Assembly: GCA_964343805.1 (NCBI GenBank)
Contig: CAYFLR010000005.1
Span: 1-64,000, forward strand
Direction of reading: 5' to 3'
Origin: CAYFLR01 sp964343805
GTDB lineage: Bacteria > Bdellovibrionota_B > Oligoflexia > CAYFLR01
DNA: 64,000 nt
Shown: positions 8,828 to 18,613 of the stretch, in pieces
Position numbering within the stretch: the first letter of the stretch is position 1
Layout of the letters: each line of letters starts with the position of its first letter
Position numbers and translations under genes: made by a program
The notes under the pieces: model-generated
What the model was told of the DNA's origin: nothing
The model's database searches: none
Seen by the model: only the letters and a program-made list of their open reading frames with translations

Positions 8828-10645
8828 ATGTGTCGAATTTTCTTTGGGTACCTAATTTTTTTATTTCTATTCTTAGGCTGCAGTGACAATAAAGAGAGCA
8901 CCACTAAATCCTCATCCAGTGGTCTGGGGCCCCGCCGAGATAAGGTTAATTTAGAAGCGAGTATTTCTTATATTCAGCAAACCGAGATCGTCAATGCTGG
9001 AATTACTGCCTTTGGTCGTGCCTCTGCAACCAGTGAGGATCGAGAGTGGTCCACTTTCTTAATGGGATTGCCGAGCAATACCATGACCGATCCTCTGGGA
9101 AGTTCTCATTCTGCCCCAACCTCTTTTGCTGACTATTTAAATGTTGTGCAGGCTGCGGGAGCGAATATGACCCCAGAAGCCAAACTCAATTTTCTTTCTG
9201 ATTTAGGTAATAGATTGAGTGCTGGATATGATTATGGAGCTTTAGATAAAGAAACTCCGGTGGAACAAATCTATCAAAATATTATTAATGGAGGGACCAA
9301 CGGAGGAGTTTGTCGCGATATTCACAAGTTTATTGCCCAAACCGCGACTAGCCTTGGTTTTGAAGCAGCCGGATCCCACAGCGTGCTGTGGAAAAAACTG
9401 GGAGATACACCTGCTGGTGGTCATCAAGTTTCTCATTTTAAAGATCCTGGAACTGGTCAGTTTTATATTCAAAACTATGGAGAGGTGGTAAATTCTGGAC
9501 AAACTCGTTTGGATAAAACTATAGAAGTGAGCACTCGTATGCTAGGGCAAGTGACCGGTACTTCATACATTGAAAGTCAACCGGGGACCATCCATCAGTT
9601 TCAAGAGGGCAGAAGCCGGTGGATAAGAAAGTTATTAGAAGATCAGGGTTACACCGAAGGAGAGAATTTTGACATTAAAATTGACGTGAGCAATCTGGGG
9701 CAAACGGCAGGTATCAGTTTTGGAAAACCCACCGAGACATTTGGCAATATAAAAGGTTTCATAATTGGATCCAATTTTAAAGCATCCGATGGAGATCATG
9801 AAATGGTGGGAGTGGGTGTCGCCTTGAATGATGGTATATCTGTTCATTATGATGCCAAAACCATTGATGAGTTGGGTGCCGATTTTTCCACTTACTTAGG
9901 GGTTTTGCAGATGCAAGTACCGAGACTCCACCACGATCCCAATGTAAATGGAAGAATGGANNNNNNNNNNGTGAATATGTTTTATGGAGCCAGGATGAGA
10001 GGATATGCTAGAATCAATCAAGTGACCGGGCGACTGGAACTCATCCATCATATGCATGACATTGGTTTTGCAGATCTAGGTGATAATAGCAATCCCTATA
10101 CCCAACTCTCTGCTTCCTTGGGATATGATTTTAGAGAGATCCCTTTAAGTTTGGAAGTGGGTCGGACTTATGAGGGAACTCCTGGCAGTATGACCGATTA
10201 TGATTACACTGTGAAAACTGCATACGATAAAGTGAGTGTGGTTGTGGATACTCGCAATGAGGATAGAGTGGTCTATTTGATGCATGAAACGGATATCTAT
10301 CTCTTTGGTGGTTTAGAATTACTTACGGCGGTCGGTATTAAAAGTAAATTAAAAGCCGTGTTATCCACTGATTATTATGGTGACTTCTACGTGGTGGGTG
10401 AGGGAAGTGGTATTGTTCAAAATAATAGTAACGATCCTTTCTTTGATGTACCTACTTCTTTAAAAGCGGAAATAGGCTGGAACATGGATATAAACTCTCA
10501 TTTATCTATCGGCATTAAAGGAGGAATTACCAATGGGCATTCTCCTCATTACCATATGGATGATTTAGCCTACGCAGACCCTGAACTCTTCGGCGAAGGA
10601 GAGAAAGCCTCCTATGTTATGCTGACCCTTTCCCTCGATTGGTAA
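8828..10645 (+). CDS. lipoprotein with transglutaminase-like domain and C-terminal beta-barrel-like region
   Basis: A 605-residue protein with a GGAG site 8 bases before ATG. The signal ends in a lipobox FLGC (Cys18), followed by a Ser-rich linker. Residues about 140-225 resemble a transglutaminase-like (papain-fold) domain: C162 in GGVCRD, H199 in GGHQVSHF and N216 in IQNYG, which stands where the catalytic Asp or Asn falls. The C-terminal half consists of alternating beta strands and ends in an aromatic residue (LTLSLDW), as outer-membrane barrels do. Ten N at 9961-9970 lie in frame. The function is unknown; a cell-envelope peptidase or amidase activity is possible. Confidence 0.7.
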   Translation: MCRIFFGYLIFLFLFLGCSDNKESTTKSSSSGLGPRRDKVNLEASISYIQQTEIVNAGITAFGRASATSEDREWSTFLMGLPSNTMTDPLGSSHSAPTSFADYLNVVQAAGANMTPEAKLNFLSDLGNRLSAGYDYGALDKETPVEQIYQNIINGGTNGGVCRDIHKFIAQTATSLGFEAAGSHSVLWKKLGDTPAGGHQVSHFKDPGTGQFYIQNYGEVVNSGQTRLDKTIEVSTRMLGQVTGTSYIESQPGTIHQFQEGRSRWIRKLLEDQGYTEGENFDIKIDVSNLGQTAGISFGKPTETFGNIKGFIIGSNFKASDGDHEMVGVGVALNDGISVHYDAKTIDELGADFSTYLGVLQMQVPRLHHDPNVNGRMXXXXVNMFYGARMRGYARINQVTGRLELIHHMHDIGFADLGDNSNPYTQLSASLGYDFREIPLSLEVGRTYEGTPGSMTDYDYTVKTAYDKVSVVVDTRNEDRVVYLMHETDIYLFGGLELLTAVGIKSKLKAVLSTDYYGDFYVVGEGSGIVQNNSNDPFFDVPTSLKAEIGWNMDINSHLSIGIKGGITNGHSPHYHMDDLAYADPELFGEGEKASYVMLTLSLDW

Positions 10646-10911
10646 AATAGCCAAAAACGCCTTTTTAAAAAACTTTAGCACTTTTTTTTTAATTTTTATC
10701 TAATTGAATATGCAGGATAATTTTTTGCTAAAGTCCTGTTATGCTTAATTACCAGCCTTTTTGCTGTTTCTTCAACTTTGTTTGATTTTTTTTTCCCTTA
10801 TTAATCCTTAATTATTGAAAACTTAAAAAAGTTTATGGGGAATGCTTTAAGTAAAAAAATGGGATTTCCGATAAGTCACTTGGTTGTCGAATTAAATTCA
10901 CGGGAGGTTAC

Positions 10912-13900
10912 ATGGCCCTTCAAATAATTTCTAAAAAAGTTTTGATTGTATTACTCACAGTTGTATTTATTACTCTTAGTTTTAGTAATATCTTTAGTGC
11001 CACATCCAAAAGATCCCAAGTTCAAGGCAAATCCCCATCAGCTGATCAATATAGAGCTTACTATGTTAGCGAATTAGATGTAAAAACACTTAAAGCCGAT
11101 CGTCTACGTAACTATGCAATTAATCGTATTGTGAAATTACTGAAAGAGAAAAATAGTAAGGCCACAACTTTTCAATTATTAATCCGCCTTGCCGACCTCT
11201 ATGCCGAAAAGTCTCACTTTTTGAAAAGTAAAGAGATTATAAAATATGAAAAAGAACTCGAAAAATTTTTAAAGAAAGGTTCCAAAGGTAAAGCTCCGAG
11301 TTTAAAGGCTCATCAAAGTCGAGGCTATCTCTTTAAATCTATCAATATTTATCGCAAAATGGCACGGGATTACTACCGTCATCCTGAGGTGGATCGGGTA
11401 TTATTCTCCCTTTCATTTTTGCTCACTATTGTGAACGACAGCAGCAGTAAAGATTATTTAGTACGTCTTATTAAGCGTCATCCCCGCTCTAAATTTATTC
11501 CTGATGCTTATCTTGCTTTAGGAGAATATTATTTTGCTAAGAACGATATGAATCGAGCAATTTCATACTACAAAGCGGTTATGCGTTATAAAAAAGCCAA
11601 AGCTTATGGCTTTGCAGTATATAAGTTAGGTTGGTGTTACTTTAATAAAAAGATTAACTCTAAACATCAAGCACAATATAATTATGCAAAAGCCTTGGCC
11701 GCTTTTAAACTCGTTGTCCATTCTAAGAAAGTCAACCTTTGGGAAGAAGCCCTGAATGACCTAGTATTGGTCTATGCCGAGAATGAAAAGGTGGAAGATG
11801 CTTGGAAATATTTCCAAAAAATAGGCAAGAAGCAACATTTTCGCAAGATGTTGATCTTATTAGCCGGACTTTACAAAGAGTATGGTAAATCCACTAAGGC
11901 TATCACTTTGTACAATCGTTTGATCAAAGAATTCCCTAGTCATCCAGATAACTATCTTTTTGTTAGAGATATCCTAGAAATTCATAAAGCAAAACGTTCT
12001 TACTCTTCTGTTATCCCTCTTATTGGTTATTTACAGAGAAATTTTAATCAAGATTCAAACTGGCAAAAAGCCAACAGTGCTAATAAAAGCTTAAATCAAA
12101 AGTATCAAAAATTTTTAGAAAGCACTTTAAAAGAGTGGGCCACTCGTTTCCATAGTATGGGACAGAGAAAGGGAATCAGTAAAAATGAAAAAAGTAAGAA
12201 TCTAACTAGAGCCGCCTACTGTTATCAAAATTACTTGAATAATTTTGGCAAAAACAAAGATGCTTATCAATTGCGCTTCAATTATGCTGAAATCCAATAT
12301 GAATTTAAAAATTACCAGCTCGCTGCCTTTCATTATCTTCAAGTAGCTAAACAAAATACCAAAGGGAAACTATTTATGACTTCAGCTGAAGGAGCCATCC
12401 AGTCTTATTTAGCAGAAATTAATAAGCAAAAAATTAAAGCCCCTAAAAGCGGGCAGCAAGCTGTTGCATTGCCACGAATTATTGCCAGTTTTATTGAAGC
12501 AGGTGACTTTTTTATCAAAGAGGTTAAACGAGGACAAAAAGTAATTGAATTAAAAGCGCGCATTGCCCAGATCTATCATGATTATTCCCATTACAATGAA
12601 ACCCTAAAGAGGTTACTGGCCTTATCGAGAGAACATTATTCTACTCCAGAAGGAATCGCTGCGGCTAAAATGTCCATCAGTATCCATTACAAACAAAAAA
12701 ACTGGTCAGAAGTCAACAAGTGGGCTCGTCGCTATTTAAAGGAAAGAGTATCTAGAAACAAAAAATTAAAGACAGCATTAATCGCTTCTGTAAAAGAGTC
12801 TATGTTTAAATGGGCAGAGGAACTCGAAAAGCAAAAGAAATATCTCTTGGCTGCTAAAAAATTTGTAGCTTATCAAAATGAATTTCCTAAAGATGAATAT
12901 GCTGCCAATGCTCTTCTAAGAGGTGCTTTAAGTTATCAACGTGGTATGGATATGCAAAAAAGTATTTCTATTTTAAGAGTGCTAGATAAAAAGTACCGAA
13001 CTCATAAAAATAATGTGATTGTAGTGGCTAAATTGGCACAATTTTATGAGAGCATAATTGAAATGCCACGTGCTGCAAAGTTTTACGATACTCTTGCTAA
13101 AAGGTACAAAAAGAACAAAAAAGCGGCTCGCTCACTATTAAATGCTGCTATCATTTACCAGGGACTTGATCGTCATCATAAAGCCATCGATTGTTATGAG
13201 AGATACTTTGATAATTACGCCAAGAAAAGTGAAAAAAGTGAAATTGCTTCAACTATTGTTGAATTGGCTGTACCCAAACGAATGTATACACTCTCTAAGA
13301 AGTACTATAAGTTTATCATTGCTAACGGTAAGAAAGACGAACAGCTGTTTGCTGAAATTAAATTAGGACAACTTCTTATAAAAACCAAGCAAAAGACTAA
13401 AGGAAAGAATAGAATTGCTAAAGCTTCAGCCCAGTTTTTTAAGTTGAGTGAAAGCCAACGCAATAAGATGATCAAAACCAGAGGTGAAATTGCGGAAATG
13501 ATGTTTAAAAAGGCCAGCAAAGATTTAAACAGGTTCCTCAAGGTTTCTCTGCGTAATGCTAAAACACTTAATAAAAATCTCAGTCGAAAACAGAATTTAC
13601 TTACCAGCTTGAACAAGCAATTTTCCGACATTATTAAACTCCACGATGCCAAATGGGGTGTGGCTAGTTTATACCAGTTAGGGCACATCAGTCAGCACAT
13701 GGCAGTCTCACTTTTTAAATCTGCGGTACCTACTAATCTTTCTGAAAAAGATAAATTTGCCTTTCGATCTGAGCTAGAAAAGTATGCCTTTCCATTAGAA
13801 AAAGAAGCCGTTAAGTTTTTTGAACTTGCTTGGCAGAAAGCCATCGAGTTAGGTGTATACAGTGAATACACTCACCAAATATATAATGGATTGTCAAAGT

Positions 13901-14007
13901 TGGATCCAATAAAATACCCTGTCAGTGATTATATAAAAGAGCATGACTCTTTTACCATAAATGAACTCACCCCAACCAAGCATGTGGAACAATTTATCTT
14001 AAACTAA
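10912..14007 (+). CDS. large periplasmic TPR protein, GltD/AgmU-like
   Basis: A 1031-residue exported protein. The signal peptide covers residues 1-30, ending FSA. The rest is nearly all helical, Lys- and Tyr-rich tetratricopeptide-type repeats (for example A-x-Y-x-K-L-G-W-C-Y near 235 and A-A-K-F-Y-D near 720). There is no membrane anchor, so it should be a soluble periplasmic scaffold. A strong GGAGG lies before ATG. It is the first gene of a same-strand run with a TPR lipoprotein, an outer-membrane barrel and another TPR protein. That combination resembles the myxobacterial gliding proteins GltD, GltE, GltB/GltA and GltC. The resemblance is by architecture and order, not by sequence search. 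Confidence 0.75.
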   Translation: MALQIISKKVLIVLLTVVFITLSFSNIFSATSKRSQVQGKSPSADQYRAYYVSELDVKTLKADRLRNYAINRIVKLLKEKNSKATTFQLLIRLADLYAEKSHFLKSKEIIKYEKELEKFLKKGSKGKAPSLKAHQSRGYLFKSINIYRKMARDYYRHPEVDRVLFSLSFLLTIVNDSSSKDYLVRLIKRHPRSKFIPDAYLALGEYYFAKNDMNRAISYYKAVMRYKKAKAYGFAVYKLGWCYFNKKINSKHQAQYNYAKALAAFKLVVHSKKVNLWEEALNDLVLVYAENEKVEDAWKYFQKIGKKQHFRKMLILLAGLYKEYGKSTKAITLYNRLIKEFPSHPDNYLFVRDILEIHKAKRSYSSVIPLIGYLQRNFNQDSNWQKANSANKSLNQKYQKFLESTLKEWATRFHSMGQRKGISKNEKSKNLTRAAYCYQNYLNNFGKNKDAYQLRFNYAEIQYEFKNYQLAAFHYLQVAKQNTKGKLFMTSAEGAIQSYLAEINKQKIKAPKSGQQAVALPRIIASFIEAGDFFIKEVKRGQKVIELKARIAQIYHDYSHYNETLKRLLALSREHYSTPEGIAAAKMSISIHYKQKNWSEVNKWARRYLKERVSRNKKLKTALIASVKESMFKWAEELEKQKKYLLAAKKFVAYQNEFPKDEYAANALLRGALSYQRGMDMQKSISILRVLDKKYRTHKNNVIVVAKLAQFYESIIEMPRAAKFYDTLAKRYKKNKKAARSLLNAAIIYQGLDRHHKAIDCYERYFDNYAKKSEKSEIASTIVELAVPKRMYTLSKKYYKFIIANGKKDEQLFAEIKLGQLLIKTKQKTKGKNRIAKASAQFFKLSESQRNKMIKTRGEIAEMMFKKASKDLNRFLKVSLRNAKTLNKNLSRKQNLLTSLNKQFSDIIKLHDAKWGVASLYQLGHISQHMAVSLFKSAVPTNLSEKDKFAFRSELEKYAFPLEKEAVKFFELAWQKAIELGVYSEYTHQIYNGLSKLDPIKYPVSDYIKEHDSFTINELTPTKHVEQFILN

Positions 14008-14053
14008 TAAAAATACAGAACTTTTAATAATCCCCTAAGGGAGGAGAGAGAGC

Positions 14054-15148
14054 ATGAAAACAATGTTAATAGCGATAGCTTTATTCGGACTCGTACTAAC
14101 AATAGGTTGTACTACCGTTCAACCCGCTGTGATAATGCATCAAAATCTCGAAAAAGTATCAGTGGTAACTAGCACTAATTCTGGGACTAAAGAAAACGGA
14201 CTCAACCCTCAGAATGTTAAAAAAAGCATTCAGGCTATGGAACAAGAATTAAAGCGAGATCCCAGAAATACCACTTTATTACTCAATTTGGCTTCAGTTT
14301 ATCTATTAGACGGAAATTTGAGTCAGGCCCAGCGGATTGCCAGAAAAGTATTAACTCTCTCTCCAGCTAACATTGAAGCCACCAAATTGATGGCTCGAAT
14401 TTATTTTAACAAAGGAAAGTTTCAAGCCACTGCTCTGATCTGTCGAAATCTTATTTTCAAGAAAATTAAAGACAGTGAAATTTACAATATTTTAGGACTT
14501 AGCGAATACAAATTAGGTCAGGTGAGTGCGGCTATCAAAAGCATAAACTTGAGCATCGAATACAATCCTCAAAATGTCGCCGCTCGGATGAATTTAGGAA
14601 TTATTTTTTTAGATAATAAAGATTTCACTCACGCAGGAGAGCAGTTTCAGCACGTAATGAAGCTGGTACCAGAGTCAAACATAGCAGGGAATTATATGGC
14701 CATAGTTTATTCTCAGATGGGGCGAATCGATGAATCCGTTGCTCTTTATGAGAAAATAATTGAGAGTGACAGGTATAAAACATCTGCTTTATATAACTTA
14801 GCTCTTATCTACAAAAATCATTTGAAAGATTATGCCCAGGCAGAGACATACATGGGAAGATTTATCAATGAAAGTTCTAAACAGGATGCCAAATATCAGT
14901 TGGCACTGCAGATTCAGCAAGAGATCAAAGATATGCAGAAACCTATTGATATCAATAAGAAGATTGAAGAAAAAGAGGAAGTTGCCGACACCCCCAAACC
15001 TAAGAAAAAAGTCAAAAAGGTCAAAGTAGTGAAAAAAGTTGAAACTACTAAGGTTAAGGACTTACCCAAGGTGGCAGTGTCCAAAGCAAAGGATACAAAA
15101 GAGTTAAATAGCAACGAATCTCTAGAACAGTTTTTATTAGCTAATTAA
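14054..15148 (+). CDS. TPR lipoprotein, GltE/AglT-like
   Basis: A 364-residue lipoprotein with lipobox TIGC (Cys19) and GGAGGAG before ATG. Residues about 70-285 form at least six TPR units (L-L-L-N-L-A-x-V-Y-L-L-D-G-N-L at about 75-90, then A-R-M-N-L-G-I-I-F-L near 178). The C-terminus is a Lys/Val/Glu-rich tail. It follows the large TPR protein by 46 bases, and its stop overlaps the next ATG (TAATG), so the genes are probably cotranscribed. TPR lipoproteins of this type anchor multi-protein envelope machines. The gliding-complex assignment is an inference from context. Confidence 0.75.
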   Translation: MKTMLIAIALFGLVLTIGCTTVQPAVIMHQNLEKVSVVTSTNSGTKENGLNPQNVKKSIQAMEQELKRDPRNTTLLLNLASVYLLDGNLSQAQRIARKVLTLSPANIEATKLMARIYFNKGKFQATALICRNLIFKKIKDSEIYNILGLSEYKLGQVSAAIKSINLSIEYNPQNVAARMNLGIIFLDNKDFTHAGEQFQHVMKLVPESNIAGNYMAIVYSQMGRIDESVALYEKIIESDRYKTSALYNLALIYKNHLKDYAQAETYMGRFINESSKQDAKYQLALQIQQEIKDMQKPIDINKKIEEKEEVADTPKPKKKVKKVKVVKKVETTKVKDLPKVAVSKAKDTKELNSNESLEQFLLAN

Positions 15149-15171
15149 TGAAAAGATTAAAGGATATAATC

Positions 15172-15786
15172 ATGAATACAAATATCTCAATTTTAGGTCT
15201 TATTTTACTTGGATTTGCCCTTTCCCTTCCTTCACTTTATGCTGGTGATTTTGTTAAGCCAATTAAGGTGGTGAAGCAACAGTATTTCAAAAAACAGATG
15301 AGAACTGAAGTGGCATTAACTTCAGGGACTATTTTAAACAATACCTTTGTAAATACCTTAAGCTATGGAGTTCAAAGTTCTTTTTATTTTTCGGATTTCT
15401 CATACTCGGTTGAACGCTTGGGATAATGCTGAAAAGATTGCTTTGGAGAAGGTCACTTATCCATCAGAAGAAGATCCCACCAATCCTCTCAAGCGCAAAC
15501 AGATTAAACCCATCATCAACTACATCAAAACATGGACCGATGTGGGTGTTAGTCTAGTGCCTATTTATGGCAAAGTCTCCTTTTTCTCTAAGTTTATAGT
15601 CTATTCTGATCTTTTTGGGAGAAATGGGGTATCCATTATGGTTTAGGCCAACACTATTTCATCAATCGGCATTTATCCTTTAATTATTCAGTAATGAACA
15701 GAAATTTTTATGAGAAAAAAGGGGCTAGCAAAGAGACCTTGCGACACGCTCTCTCATTTCAAGTTGGCTTTAGTTACTTTATTTAA
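15172..15786 (+). pseudogene. outer-membrane beta-barrel protein, broken by two frame changes
   Basis: Three overlapping frames together encode one barrel of about 200 residues. Frame A runs from 15172 (AAGGA before ATG; signal peptide ending LYAG) to a TGA at 15424. Frame B carries LNAWDNAEK and VSLVPIYGKVSFFSKFIVY up to a TAG at 15644. Frame C carries WGIHYGLGQHYFINRHLSF and ends FQVGFSYFI at 15786. The fragments read like the myxobacterial outer-membrane barrel family seen with gliding and TPR genes. Residues also appear to be missing at both junctions, so this is more than two single-base errors. Real decay is likelier than assembly error, but reads are needed. Confidence 0.6.
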
Positions 15787-15812
15787 AATTAGGAAAATTT
15801 TTGGAGATGCCA

Positions 15813-17357
15813 ATGTATAAATCAATACAGTTAACAGCACTATTATTCCTATCCCTGGTAATATGCTTGTTTTCAGCTATTCATGCTAAAGATTTCTGCA
15901 AACAAAAAGATATTGCCAGTAATCGTATCTGCAGTACAAAACTCTATGACCGAATCAATAGAACCCAGAATATAAAAAAGGTGCAAAGAGACTATAGAAG
16001 GGTCTCCTACAATTTGAAAAAAGAGGGTTTTGAGCTGGCTGACTTTTTATTACATAGAGATATTTTATTTCAAAAACGACACTCTAAAGCGAGCTATGCA
16101 AATGAATCCTCTTTGCTATCTACCTTTTTAGATAAAAGTAAAGAGGGTGGTAATAGTTGGTCAATGCAGGAAGTGGTCAAGTACATTCCGCTTAGAATGA
16201 GTGCTTATAAAAACTCTTCCGATACAAAGTACTTTAGAGGAATCCATTACTTTAATAAGAATTACTTTACATCATCTTTACGTCTTCTCTCTCAAGTTGA
16301 GCCGGGAAATATAAACTATCTTTCAGCTCGATTTCATATGGCCTTTATATATTTAGTAAAAAGAAAAACCGCCAAATCCATTAAAACTTTTAATTTTATT
16401 CTTCACAGAGCCCTCAAAGAAGAAAAGTTAAGTCAAGCAGAAAGACAGTACCTTTATTATCAAAGCGCAATCAATCTAGCTCGAATTGCCAATGATAATG
16501 GTTATTATGAAGCGGCAGTTAAATACTATGATCTAATTAAGAAACCTCACCACCTCTGGGTAGAAGCTCAATATGAACAAGCCTGTGCACTTATATGGAA
16601 TAATGAATACAATCGATCTTTAGGAAATTTACACAGTTTACATTCGCCTTATTTAAGTAACTCCTTTTTTCCGGAAGCTAGGCTCCTAGAAATGATTATC
16701 TACTTTAAACTTTGTGAGTACCATAAAGCCACCTGGACCATGATTTACTTTTTGCGTGAAATACTACCAATTGAAAAGAAACTAACTAACTACTTAAAAA
16801 CTACCCAAGAGGTTAAGCCGTTTCATTTTTTCCGTCTCATGGATAAATTTATGAGAGGAACCGATGAATCTTACTTTCCAATTCCTAAGAAACTCCTAAC
16901 CAACTATAGTTATAACACTCAATTCAATCTAGAGTATCAACGAGTACTTCAAATCCAAAAAGAGATTATCTTGCTTAGTCAAACTGATGCCAACTTCCGA
17001 AGTAGTCCTCTTGGCAGAAAACTTTTTATCCTTCTAAATACTGAAAAGAAAAATCTGATCGACTCTATTGGAACTAAAGTTAAAGGCCAATTAAAACAAA
17101 CTTTAAGCGAAATTAAAATGGCAAAAAAACAGGCCAAATACTTACATATTGATTTAACCATTAACCAAAAAAATGACCTTTTGGGGATCAAAACTGTTGT
17201 GGATAAATTGTGGGATTCCGGAGAAGAGGATGATGAAAGTGGTATCCACCATGGGACCTGGGAGCATGATACGAAGAATGAGTTTTGGTGGGACGAAGTG
17301 GGGCACTACCAATTTGATCTCCAATCAAAATGTGAAAAGAAGGGAGAAAAGCTATGA
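15813..17357 (+). CDS. periplasmic TPR-like protein, GltC-like
   Basis: A 514-residue exported protein. The ATG at 15813 is chosen because GGAG lies 6 bases upstream; TTG 15801 and ATG 15807 are too close to it. The signal peptide is residues 1-24 (SAIHA end). The rest is helical with solenoid-type repeats (for example R-F-H-M-A-F-I-Y-L-V near 175 and Q-Y-E-Q-A-C-A-L-I-W near 250) and an acidic C-terminus. Its TGA overlaps the next ATG in ATGA. It follows the barrel remnant by about 25 bases, which fits a TPR partner of an outer-membrane barrel. The assignment is by context and architecture. Confidence 0.65.
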   Translation: MYKSIQLTALLFLSLVICLFSAIHAKDFCKQKDIASNRICSTKLYDRINRTQNIKKVQRDYRRVSYNLKKEGFELADFLLHRDILFQKRHSKASYANESSLLSTFLDKSKEGGNSWSMQEVVKYIPLRMSAYKNSSDTKYFRGIHYFNKNYFTSSLRLLSQVEPGNINYLSARFHMAFIYLVKRKTAKSIKTFNFILHRALKEEKLSQAERQYLYYQSAINLARIANDNGYYEAAVKYYDLIKKPHHLWVEAQYEQACALIWNNEYNRSLGNLHSLHSPYLSNSFFPEARLLEMIIYFKLCEYHKATWTMIYFLREILPIEKKLTNYLKTTQEVKPFHFFRLMDKFMRGTDESYFPIPKKLLTNYSYNTQFNLEYQRVLQIQKEIILLSQTDANFRSSPLGRKLFILLNTEKKNLIDSIGTKVKGQLKQTLSEIKMAKKQAKYLHIDLTINQKNDLLGIKTVVDKLWDSGEEDDESGIHHGTWEHDTKNEFWWDEVGHYQFDLQSKCEKKGEKL

Positions 17358-17665
17358 TTAAATCCTTATTACTCTTTATTGGTCTGACCCTATTTATGAG
17401 TTTTGATTTATTGGCAAAAGATACAACCTCTCTTTTGAAGTTAGCGCCAGTTCAAAAACAAGCAGAATCCGATCTGATTATTTATAAAAAGCGCACTTTG
17501 GTTGATTTTGAATCATTACAAATCAATGGATCTAAAAAAGAACCTAATCATAGCTTTATCTTTGCTAAAAAGAATCATGCCTTTTCCAGCATGCTTCAAT
17601 TGAAAAGAAAGTTTAGTCACAAAATCAAACAATCTGTGATCAATGTTCAAACGAATCGAAAATAG
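17354..17665 (+). CDS. small exported protein of the TPR/barrel cluster
   Basis: A 103-residue protein with a clear signal peptide (residues 1-21, cleavage after DLLA). It has a basic, short mature domain containing LVDFESLQINGSKKEP and a block of hydrophobic-basic residues. Its start overlaps the preceding stop (ATGA), with AAGGGAG upstream, so translation is coupled. I do not recognise the family. Because it is always-coupled in this layout to TPR and barrel genes, it may be a small structural part of the same envelope complex. Confidence 0.7.
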   Translation: MIKSLLLFIGLTLFMSFDLLAKDTTSLLKLAPVQKQAESDLIIYKKRTLVDFESLQINGSKKEPNHSFIFAKKNHAFSSMLQLKRKFSHKIKQSVINVQTNRK

Positions 17666-17674
17666 GAGATTTTC

Positions 17675-18613
17675 ATGATTATTTTAAATAAATTCTATCT
17701 TATCTTTGCTCTTCTTTTCACCGCTTGCAATGTTCCTACCGAATATTTGGAAGAGACTTTATCCAATAAACCCAAATTGAACGAATCAGATACTAAAACT
17801 GAGAAACTGGATGAGGGAGCTAAAAAAGAAGAGCCCACTCCAGTGAGAGAGATGGACAGTACTATTGCATCTGAGCCAGTGATTAAAAAATTAGATGAAG
17901 AGCCCGAAGTGCAGCCACAAGAGCCAGTTGAAACTCCAAGTTTAAGAACGATACCTGAAAAAGAAGAAGACTCTCCTGCAGAAGAACCTATTGAAACTGA
18001 AACTTTGGAAGAGGTAGTCAATGAACCTTTAGAAAACACTCCCGATGATGACCAGGTGGATCCTAAAGCAAAACCAGTTGAAGAAGAAACCCCATCCACT
18101 CCGCCCACTTTGCCTGAAATTATACTTACTGAACAGGTGACTATGGAAAATGTAGTTACACCTACCAAAAGAGAACTTGGCAAGTGTGCCCAGAAATTTA
18201 ATGTTTCTGAACAAAATATGGTCATTATTGGTGGGAATCATACTCATATCAAATTAAACCGTCAGTCTGTGATGGTGATGAAAGTGGATGGCAATTCAAT
18301 TCATGGCACTTTTAATTTTAGCTCTAATTCTAAAAACACCTTAGGTAAGCTGTGCATGATTGTGGGAGGAAACCATATTCGTGTCAATGTTGAAGTGGGA
18401 TTAAATATGGAAACCTTGCAATTAATTGTACCGGTGGATGTGAACGATCTGGAAGTAAACCTCAACATATTAGCCGAACAAAGTCTTGAATACAGCGGAA
18501 TTGAAATCAATGACTCCAATCATGTCCGCATTAATTATTTAGGTGAAGGTGATTATAGGTGTCCAACCAGTTTGATTTTAGAAGGGAATGATGCCTTTGT
18601 AAATTGTATCTAA
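17675..18613 (+). CDS. lipoprotein with Pro/Glu linker and DUF3060-like C-terminal domain
   Basis: A 312-residue lipoprotein: signal with FTAC (Cys18), then a long Glu/Pro/Thr-rich linker (about 20-160) suited to spanning periplasm or peptidoglycan. A C-terminal domain (about 165-312) follows with repeated G-G-N-H-x-H-I/R-V and G-N-x-I-H-G-T motifs of a small right-handed beta helix. DUF3060-type domains show such GNN repeats. AGGAG precedes ATG, and the gene follows the small exported protein by 10 bases, making it the last gene of the cluster. Its stop overlaps the convergent esterase by four bases. It may be the surface-exposed or wall-binding part of the complex. Confidence 0.7.
   Translation: MIILNKFYLIFALLFTACNVPTEYLEETLSNKPKLNESDTKTEKLDEGAKKEEPTPVREMDSTIASEPVIKKLDEEPEVQPQEPVETPSLRTIPEKEEDSPAEEPIETETLEEVVNEPLENTPDDDQVDPKAKPVEEETPSTPPTLPEIILTEQVTMENVVTPTKRELGKCAQKFNVSEQNMVIIGGNHTHIKLNRQSVMVMKVDGNSIHGTFNFSSNSKNTLGKLCMIVGGNHIRVNVEVGLNMETLQLIVPVDVNDLEVNLNILAEQSLEYSGIEINDSNHVRINYLGEGDYRCPTSLILEGNDAFVNCI

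Noticed and set aside
13305..13688. A 127-residue minus-strand ORF
   Set aside because: It lies wholly inside the well-supported TPR gene at 10912 and shows no domain or ribosome-binding site.
17695..18225. A 176-residue minus-strand ORF, Ser/Thr/Val-rich
   Set aside because: It is the antisense of the Glu/Pro/Thr-rich linker of the lipoprotein at 17675; low complexity and no start signal.
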